Of a DNA stretch of 64,000 nt, positions 56,709 to 64,000 are shown piece after piece. A program made the translations under genes and the position numbers. This DNA is from Amylostereum areolatum. Taxonomy: Eukaryota > Basidiomycota > Agaricomycetes > Russulales > Stereaceae. Location: contig SAXG01000059.1 in the NCBI GenBank assembly GCA_012932865.1, forward strand, positions 124,001 through 188,000, in the 5' to 3' direction. The notes below the pieces were generated by a model. That model had not been told where the DNA came from, made no database searches, and saw only the letters and a list, made by a program, of their open reading frames with translations. Positions within the stretch are counted from its first letter, which is position 1; each line of letters opens with the position of its first letter.

Positions 56709-58672
56709 GCAACAACAGGACAATGGCAAATGGCACCCGGTCGCCTTCCTCTCAAAGTCCCTCAGCGAAGCTGAGAGGAACTATGAGATTTATGACAAGG
56801 AATTACTGGCTATCATGACGGCGCTAGAGGGATGGAGACAATACCTCATGGGGGCACGACAGGAGTTTGAAATCTGGTCGGATCATCGCAATCTCACGTA
56901 CTTCCGCAAGGCGCAGAAGCTAAATCAGAGACAAGCACGGTGGTTAACGGAGCTGCAAGAGTATCATTGTACGCTACTCCACAAGCCCGGCAAAACAATG
57001 GGTAAACCCGATGCTATTTCCCGACTAGCGGGCCTTGAGAAGGGGGAGAAAGACAATGAAAACATCGTCCTCCTAAAACCAGAACTCTTTCGCGCCCTCA
57101 ACCATGCAGGAATCGTAACCAACGGACCTGACAATGCCTTCATTGAGTGGATTCAGGAGGCTACCTTACTCCGAGACCATGCAGTAGAACACGCCTTAGC
57201 ACTCAAAGTAAAGGGATGGCTGGAACATGCAGATGGAACAGTCACCTGGCAACACAGACTCTATGTCCCAAGAGACAAAGGACTCCGTGCAGACATCATC
57301 CAGGCTCATCATGACGGCCCGCTTGTCGGTCATCCAGGACGATACAAGACCCACGAGCTCATCACGTGCAACTACTGGTGGCCTGCCATTAGAGATGACG
57401 TCCGGAAATATGTCGAAGGATGTGAGACCTGCCAACGTACCAAGATTAGACATGATCGCATTGCCGCTCCACTCCACCCACATGACCCGCCACAAGCGCC
57501 TTGGGAGCACGTATCCATTGACTTCGTCATGCCACTCCCGGTCTCGGATGGAAAAGACACCATCTGCAATGTGAACTGCATGGGTACCAAGCAGGTTGTA
57601 TTCTGGGCCACGACCAAAGACCTAACGGAGGACGAGCTTGCCTTCGAGTACCTAGGAGAAGTAGTCCCCCATCATGGAATTCCTAGAAAGATCGTCAGTG
57701 ACCGTGGCAGCGTCTTTGTCTCCAAGTTCACCACGGCATTGTTCCAACTGCTAGGCATTGAAGGGAATCCATCTACGGCGTACCACCCTCAGACGGACGG
57801 ACAGACCGAACGCTCCAACATGACCATGGAAAACTACCTTCGCATCTTCGTCAATCAACGACAGGACAATTGGACACGTTACCTCCCACTTGCCATGACT
57901 GCGCTCAACAACATGGTCCATAGTTCGATTGGGATGTCTCCCAACTTTGCCAACTATGGTCGGGAACTCTACCTGGGAACAAACCCTCGACGCGAGACAG
58001 ACAACCCATCGGCGAACGAGTTTGCACAATGCATGCGAGACATCTATGAGGAAGCCCGCTCTGCGCTAAAGGCAGCACAGGATGATCAAAAGCGCTTTTA
58101 CGATCGCAAGAAGGACGAACCAATAGATTACAAAATTGGCGACTTCGTCTGGCTGGAAGCCAAGACCAGAGATGGCCAAACCGTAATCAAAACAGCACGT
58201 CCTATGCAAAAGCTAGATGACAAGTGCTTCGGTCCTTTCGAAATCCTGGAAAAAGTCGGAGCATCAGCTTACAAGCTTCGCCTCCCTGCATCCTGGTCAC
58301 GAAAACATCCGGTCTTCAATGAGTCCCTCCTATCTCTACACAACGGTCCCGCCTTTGACAACTAGAAAGCACCTGCACCTCCACCCCCAGAGTTAGTCCA
58401 AGGAGAGGAAGTCTATGAGGTCGAAAAGATTATAGACTCCAAGAAGGTTGGTCGCAGCTTCAAGTACCTGGTCAAATGGAAAGGCTACCCAGACAATGAC
58501 AATACTTGGGAGCCTCTCACCAATCTCCAGAATGCCAAGAAACACATTGACGACTTCCACCGTGAACATCCGGGTGCCCCGAAACCTGCATGCCTTAATC
58601 GTTGGGAACTCCTGGCGGAAGAGGAAGCTGGATCTGATTGCGACGAGGACGTCGAATCTAAGGAAGGGGTGA
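56709..58672 (+). pseudogene. Family C pol, 3' half: RNase H, integrase, chromodomain
   Basis: It opens QQQDNGKWHPVAFLSKSLSE, RNase H continuing with YDKELLAIMTALEGWRQYLM and EIWSDHRNLTYF. Integrase has the zinc-binding part (HHDGPLVGHPGRYKTHELIT, CETCQRTK) and catalytic residues in VSIDFVMPLPVSDG, IVSDRGSVFVSK and TDGQTERSNMTMENYLRIF. The tail leads to AFDN and a TAG at 58,363-58,365, beyond which the frame continues (KAPAPPPPELVQGEEVYEVE) with a chromodomain (YLVKWKGYPDNDNTWEP). A CAG-to-TAG change explains the stop. It ends ESKEGVMS at the 3' LTR. Lacking reverse transcriptase, it is non-autonomous. Confidence 0.88.
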
Positions 58673-59131
58673 TGTCATGAACGTTCTATAATTTTCTTTT
58701 TTACTTTACATTGGTTACACGCTTTAGGACTTATTGGCTTATCACCGGTCCGGCTCCACTTCGGCCCGGACCCGGTTCATCTATATCCCACCCGGGCCCA
58801 CGTGACTCATCTCGGCCCAGGTCTGACTCCCTTCCCCTGACTCATGCTGTACAATACTGACTCATGCTGTGCTCTTTTACATATGACAGCTTACTTATAC
58901 TAGGTCTGCTTACTGATCGCCGTGTATTGGTTGCTTACCTAAGTCTCTCTCCTCTTGTGTATATAAGGCTCGCTCTCGCTGTACATATTCCTTATCTCGA
59001 GCTAGTCAATTCTACCGACTTTGCTTGCTTTCCCTCGTCTGTCGCCGTGTCTGATCGGCTTCCCTCTGTCGTCCTCATCTTCTAGTCAGCTGTGTCGTAA
59101 CTTGGTGCTGTCGCGCTAGTCATTGCTGACA
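58673..59131 (+). repeat. Family C 3' LTR
   Basis: TGTCATGAAC to TTGCTGACA, 459 bp, preceded by a purine tract (AAGGAAGGGG). TATATAA at 58,960-58,966. The flanking CTTTG does not match the sequence before the left LTR fragment (CCGTC). Confidence 0.93.
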
Positions 59132-60296
59132 CTTTGAAAGAAGGTGGCTTGTTCCAAACCTACTGTTTTTGCTCAAGGTGTTGCTGCTAACTCATCGACT
59201 TAGCTACCCTTGGGCCTCCTGCCGCGCTGAGCGTGACAGCACGTTCCGTCACGTGAAGGGTGCGGTTTTGAATGCGGTGTACCTTACATAAATACCAGCT
59301 GATGTAAGCTGATGTCCAGCTGCCCGTGCTGCAATCACTGCGTTCAGGCCGTTTCTGCGCAGAGTCTGCGTAGCTGAGCTGGTCCAAGCTACTCGGAATC
59401 TCCGAGAAGGTGGTTTTCCTGGATGCGGGGCGCTCTGAGAAGGGACCCATTCCGCAATGTATCAGCTAGTTAGTTTGACTTTGAATAGATCGGTTTACCG
59501 ACGTATTCGGCTTGCGAGCAGCGTGAGGTCTGCGTCCTTAACAAGCGGAACTTTTCGCTCAAGTCGCGGTGCCTTCTCTTGCGTCTTCCCACCATGTCGT
59601 CTCCCTTGCGGCACCGTCTGTCCTCCGACTATTTTCTCCCAGGCTCTTCGCCCATGCTTTCCTTACAGACAATGATCCGACACGATGGACGGCAAGAAGA
59701 TGCTCAAGGCAGGCACTGTGCACGGGAAGGGCCCTAGCAGTGTGTGTTGGATTGAAGTCGGCGGATGGCACCTGGTGCGTCAGTTCTCTTCTGCCGAGTT
59801 GTTCTATCACTGATGCATGCCCGGCGTCACCACAGCTCATCTAGACCCAGCCCAACGCCACGATGTGCAATGTCCTCGTCGCATTTGCGGAGGCTTCAAG
59901 CTTCAACGGCCCCCGCACGATTTTCTCCCCTCTCCTTATCTTTCTTCATCAACTTGAAGCTTCCCTTTCCGTGTCCTTGATCAGTCAGCGGCGGATATGG
60001 ACCCTGGCAAGGCGCGTTTCGTATCTACCTCACTATATGCGCATTTTATGTGGCTCATTTGCACCAGTTCTGTTCTAGCGGTGGTCAAAGTCGGTAGGTT
60101 CGTGTCTTCGCGGTGTGGAGAGTCGGCCCCGACGAGCTTACATGCGTTCTCGCGCTTTCCCTCGTTCACAGAGCGCACTGATCCTCTCTGTCAATAGTTT
60201 CACAAGTCCTCGCCGTTGTCCTGCTCTGGGAAACACAGTAGCGGTGGGTACCGATCCCCGCGAGGTGTGTTTTCTCCCACTATATGCACTTTTTCC
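59132..60296. other. Stretch without a recognisable gene
   Basis: Short open frames only. ACTATATGC-type sequences occur twice (about 60,031 and 60,280) in similar surroundings, which hints at a local duplication. Confidence 0.35.
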
Positions 60297-60304
60297 GTGG
60301 TTGT

Positions 60305-61095
60305 TAGTGTTGCCAAAGTTCGGTTCAGAACCGCGGTCCGAACCTGAACCGACAGAACCGAACCGACAGTTCGGTCCGGTTCTGGTTCTGGTTCTGGCTT
60401 TCACCCATCGGTTCAGGTTCAGGTTCGGGCCGGGGAAGAACCGACAGAACCGGCCCGAACCGCGTTCGGCTGTGCAAGGCCACGTGGCCCTCTCACCTCT
60501 CACCCTCACCTCTCATCCTTCCCCGCCTCTCATCCCACTCCTGCCGAAGTACTCCACACCCTACAACACCACCTCTCCACCCTGGTTCCTTACCCTCCTC
60601 CACAAGGCCAACCTCTGTATTCCTCTACACACACCCCTCCAACACTCTCTATGTGGCCTCGCTCAAGCCTTGCTCTCGACAGGTCCTTCATGCATGAGCC
60701 CATCACTGTTGTGACGACGTCAAGTGACAGATGGCCATTGTCATTGATGGCACATTTGAGCCAAGCAGTCACCATCCCCAGCACCCCCGCACTCCTTGCT
60801 CTTGACCCGCACTCTTCCTTATCACCCTACTGTCTCATCTTGCTACTGTCTCGCTACCCGTTGTCATGTTTCCCCAGGCTGTATGTACTACATCTACTGG
60901 TACTACTAGTAACCACAGAATGCTAAGTGTTCTAAAGCAAAAATTGGGGTTTGAACCGAGTCCGAACCGAGTTCGAACCTGAACCGAGGTTCGGTTCAGG
61001 TTCAGGTTCAGGTTCACCCCCAGAGGTGTCAGTTCAGGTTCAGGTTCGGGCAAGATGGGTCCCGAACCGAACTGAACTGAACTTCGGCAACACTA
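60305..61095. mobile_element. Non-autonomous hAT element, 791 bp, with perfect duplication
   Basis: It begins TAGTGTTGCCAAAGTTC and ends with the complement of TAGTGTTGCCGAAGTTC. GTGGTTGT flanks it exactly (60,297-60,304 and 61,096-61,103). About 170 bp at each end are filled with GGTTCAG/GAACCG hexamers in both orientations, likely transposase-binding arrays. The middle has no transposase. The terminal 10-mer is the same as that of the giant element at 15,219-30,062, so the same transposase could move both. Confidence 0.93.
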
Positions 61096-61375
61096 GTGGT
61101 TGTACTAACAAGGCTCGCCTAACAGATCGTGTCCGTGTCTTTCTGGGCATGGTGATTGGCAGACCAGAACAGCTGTAGGATGTAGGGATGGTAGTACATG
61201 TACTGTACGGCATAGGCTAGATAAATGACAATGAAAATGGGTTTCTATTCAATGGTAGACCCTGCGCGAAGGGCCGCCCAAATCTGGCTGATGAAGCATT
61301 CATATTCGATAGCAAGTGGCGGTCTGGCCAGACCTACACCAAGCTGCTCTAGGCTATCCCGAGCTGGAGCCACTT

Positions 61376-63040
61376 CAGTTTCCCGGATGCATCTGGCCCG
61401 ACTAATAGTCGGGGGTCAGATGCATCTGTCCCGACTATCTGAAGGGGGCAAGGGCTTCCGGACTAGTGACCGAACAGGGACGGACGGCTCTGTCTGGATG
61501 GATCCATCTGTCTCACTCTCGAGTGTGGACAGACAAGTCTGTCTGGGCCGTTTCAGCGAGCACGGCCGCAAAACAAATGAGCGCCGACGGGGTCGAACCC
61601 GACTTCCCATTTTATAGCTCAGCCACTCAGCCATTTGCCCTTGAATACACATGCACTCATGCTCTCTTTAGATCCCTCCTCCATCCCGCTCCCCTGCACG
61701 TCCTCCCACGCCCGCGCGTGCGTCGCACGTCGTGATGCGGAAGGTCACGTTGAACGCGATCACGGACAGGGACGCGCGAATTGAGCGACGAGCTCCCGCA
61801 GTGGGACCGGTTCCCTCGTCTGCGCCGCACGTCTCTCCCGACGCGCCACTTGACGGCTCACAGGGCGTGCTCCCGTTCGCCGGGAACGCATGGCGCACGC
61901 CGCGGACAGGGAGGCGCGAACGAGTGGTGACGCCCCGGGTGACAACGGGCAGATGCCCCCGCTGCACCCGACGCGTCGCGCGCCAGACCGGACAGATCGT
62001 TCTATCCGAGCAATCTGTCCCATCCCAGGGATTACTACGCGGCAGGTCAGTCGGCGCGTGCGTCGCACGCGACTGCTGGACATGCCGCGTTTAACCCCCT
62101 CCCCCCCCACTCCATCTTCTGCTCTTCTGCGCGGCACTCGGCCGCCTGCACGCGCACCCCCCCGTTGCTCGTGCGAGCGCGCATGCACCCCCTCCCCGCG
62201 CGCACGGTCGTCGTGCCCATGCCCGTGCATGTCGTCCAGCACCCATACTGGGCGTGGGCGCCGCGGCAACAGGTCGAGGGGATGGGTGGGTGAGGGGACC
62301 GAGGGAGCGGGGAGAGAATGAGCGGGCAGCGTCCGTCAGGACGCCGGGATAGCCGGGTGCGAGTGAGTGTCGGCGGGACGGCGAGGTGTGAGCAAGACGC
62401 GATGGGATGGGGTGCGAGCGAGTGGGCGGCGGGACGGCGGGGTGTGAGGGAGGCGAGAGAGGGGGGAGCGTGCGGGGGAGTGGGCGAGGCGCCAGGACGG
62501 CGGGGTTTGAGCGAGTGTGAGGGAGGCAGCGGCGGGGCGGCGGCAGGGCGGACGGACGGCGGGGTGCGAGCGAAACGAGAAAGCGGCGGCGGGGCGGGTG
62601 CGAGTGCGGAGTGTTGGCGACATGGGGGAGGCGGCGGCGGGAGGGGCGGCGAGGCGGCGGGATGGCGTGCGTGGGCGGGGTGCGAGTGGGGGCACAGGCC
62701 GTCGATGTAGATTACTGTAGTACAAATGATCAGAGACGCGTCACCACGCACCTTTTGCCGTCCATCCACCGCCGCACAAGCTATGGTACGTGTTGAGGTC
62801 GTTGAGTGTGCGCGAGGCCGTCGAGCGCTGGCGCGTGCTTACGGTGGTGGAGAAAGGGAGGGCGCGACAGTATCCATCTGGCCGGGGGGAGACAGACGGA
62901 TCTGTCGCCCCCGGCCAGATGGATCTGTCAGGGTCGGTCCGGACAGACGGGACCGTGCCACGGCCGCCCTGTGGGGTTAGTTAGGACAGATGCATCTGAC
63001 CCCCGACTATTAGTCGGGACAGATGCATCTGGCGAACTGA
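61376..63040. mobile_element. Palindrome-rich foldback-type element, 1.7 kb
   Basis: The left arm (61,376-61,432) and the reversed right arm (62,983-63,040) share GATGCATCTG, CCCGACTAATAGTCGGG and GTCAGATGCATCTGTCC. Each arm itself contains perfect palindromes: CAGATGCATCTG and CCCGACTAATAGTCGGG. Further inward, more inverted motifs (GGATCCATCTGTC, GGACAGAC, GTCTGTC) continue for about 150 bp. The middle is GC-rich with strong strand skew and has no gene I accept. AGCTGCTCT lies just outside both arms in direct orientation (61,342 and 63,051), a possible 9-bp duplication. Confidence 0.65.
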
Positions 63041-63273
63041 ACCGCTACCGAGCTGCTCTGAGCTAGACTGGTAGAACTCGGCGGGCCCTTGCAGGTGTTT
63101 CCGCTATCAAAAAGTGACGTAATCGGCCTGCCTTATGAAGTCGTTACTGTCATGTGACCTCCCCGTCAAACGCGTCCAGCGCGACGCGTCGAGTCCTCCA
63201 TTACCATTGCTCTGGCTTTCTATAGGGCTTCGCCCTCCGCACTGATAGCATATACCCTATATACACTTCTCTT

Positions 63274-64000
63274 ATGGAATCCACGGACCTTCTTGATGAA
63301 CCCATACCCCCTCTTTCCCTCTCCTTTCTTGAAGAAATGGACCAAATCTCGGACACTGCTCAAGACACGGCACTTCGGGCTTACGGACTGGTGTACTCGG
63401 CGACGGGAGGGAGGATATGTCTGCGCAATGATCAAATAAAGGCATCTGTATACTACGAAGAAGGCCATGACACGATGCTCATCGCTGGGACGGGCTCAGG
63501 GAAGACCATGCAGCTCATCACCACAGCCCTGCTCAACCCGGCGGATATTGTGCTCGTGATGTCACCTCTAAAGTGTTTGCAGGAGACTATGGTGTGTTCT
63601 ATTACCTCTGTTCGTCTGCTCTGTTGGATTAAGATCAACCAGGCAGAAGAAATCACGGCAATAACAGGCATTCCGGCGGTTGCAATAAATCATGATATCC
63701 GGCACAAAGCAGACTTATGGAGCGTACGTGTGCTTCAATTGAGGTGTCTACACGGAGTACTAATTCCGTTAGGAGCAGTCAATCGAGCACGGCCACTACA
63801 GGATTCTATTGACAGCTCCAGAGCAATGCGGACCCGTCGACGGACATACCACTAGACTCTGCCGCCTCCTCAAAGATAGCACAGCATTCCAAGCATCTAT
63901 CGGCCGGATCGTTGTTGATGAAGCGCATCTGACTTATCTCTGGGGTCAGCCACAAAGCAACAAGCCAGCTTTCCGTGAAGCTTGGGGCCGAATCGCCAAG
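63274..64000 (+). CDS. RecQ-type DNA helicase, 5' part (cut by window end)
   Basis: ATP-driven DNA unwinding in repair and recombination. ATG 63,274 follows a TATA-like CTATATAC by about 16 bp. The N-terminus leads to LRNDQIKASVYYEEGHDTML, then motif I (IAGTGSGKTMQL, about 63,481) which binds ATP, and IVLVMSPLKCLQETM (motif Ia). An intron (63,592-63,640) joins this to INQAEEITAITGIPAVAINH. After a second intron come HYRILLTAPEQCGP and IGRIVVDEAHLTYLWGQP with the DEAH box (about 63,910). Order and motifs fit RecQ. The Q-type spacer is short and the rest of the gene is outside. Such helicases are often multicopy in basidiomycetes, sometimes near telomeres; no telomeric repeat is seen here. Confidence 0.86.

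Noticed and set aside
61579..61642. tRNA-like sequence on the minus strand with box A (TGGCTGAGTGG) and box B (GGTTCGACCCC)
   Set aside because: The boxes match polymerase III promoters, but I cannot fold a proper T stem or anticodon arm, and the spacing to a paired acceptor stem is wrong. At best it is a tRNA-derived relic inside the foldback element.
62047..62769. Long Pro/Ala-rich and Gly/Arg-rich frames on both strands
   Set aside because: They follow from GC-rich DNA with strong G-versus-C skew inside the foldback element, not from a gene.

Overview
The window looks like accessory, repeat-rich DNA from a filamentous basidiomycete, most likely an agaricomycete. The evidence is introns of about 50 bp, Plavaka-type (CMC) transposase genes, chromodomain-bearing Ty3/gypsy elements, a fungal PMC1-type Ca2+-ATPase remnant and a RecQ-type helicase of the kind that is repetitive in these genomes. 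Most coding sequence is transposon-derived or decayed host sequence. Apparently intact genes are a casein kinase 1 gene, a hAT transposase, a Tc1/mariner transposase with a companion gene, and a helicase cut by the window edge.

Layout. 0-9.5 kb: a REX4/ISG20-like exonuclease gene with altered catalytic residues, two multi-exon genes of unknown function, a minisatellite and a 0.7 kb inverted-repeat pair. 9.5-12.8 kb: a frameshifted Plavaka-type transposase gene. 13.2-14.8 and 30.1-32.1 kb: what look like two halves of one decayed transposon gene.

Between those halves lies the main discovery. It is a 14.8 kb element (15,219-30,062) that begins TAGTGTTGCCGC, ends with the matching inverted sequence, and is flanked by a perfect 8-bp duplication, ATTGTAGC. 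These are hAT-superfamily hallmarks, and a complete hAT transposase gene sits inside it. The other contents are pieces of host genes with introns still present: an EST1/SMG6-like PIN gene, the last third of a KDEL receptor gene, a broken Ca2+-ATPase, unknown stretches, and one intact casein kinase 1 gene. I read it as a giant gene-capturing hAT element. A 0.8 kb non-autonomous hAT element with the same terminal 10-mer and its own perfect duplication (GTGGTTGT) lies at 60.3-61.1 kb.

32.3-37.2 kb: a 0.7 kb element with inverted repeats of about 83 bp, then a 3.6 kb Tc1/mariner element flanked by TA. It carries a transposase and a second, convergent gene of unknown function. A broken relative of that second gene, sharing its cysteine module, lies at 41.1-42.7 kb.

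37.5-59.1 kb: nested LTR retrotransposons. Family B is nearly full length (45,081-52,177) but has stops in pol. Family A is split into two halves 10 kb apart in opposite orientation, and the matching 5-bp duplications at the two breakpoints (CCTCT/AGAGG) indicate an LTR-mediated inversion or an assembly flip. Family C is present as solo LTRs and a deleted copy. A 306-bp solo LTR of a fourth family is nested in a family C LTR with a perfect TGTAA duplication. 61.4-63.0 kb holds a palindrome-rich foldback element, and a RecQ-type helicase gene starts at 63,274.
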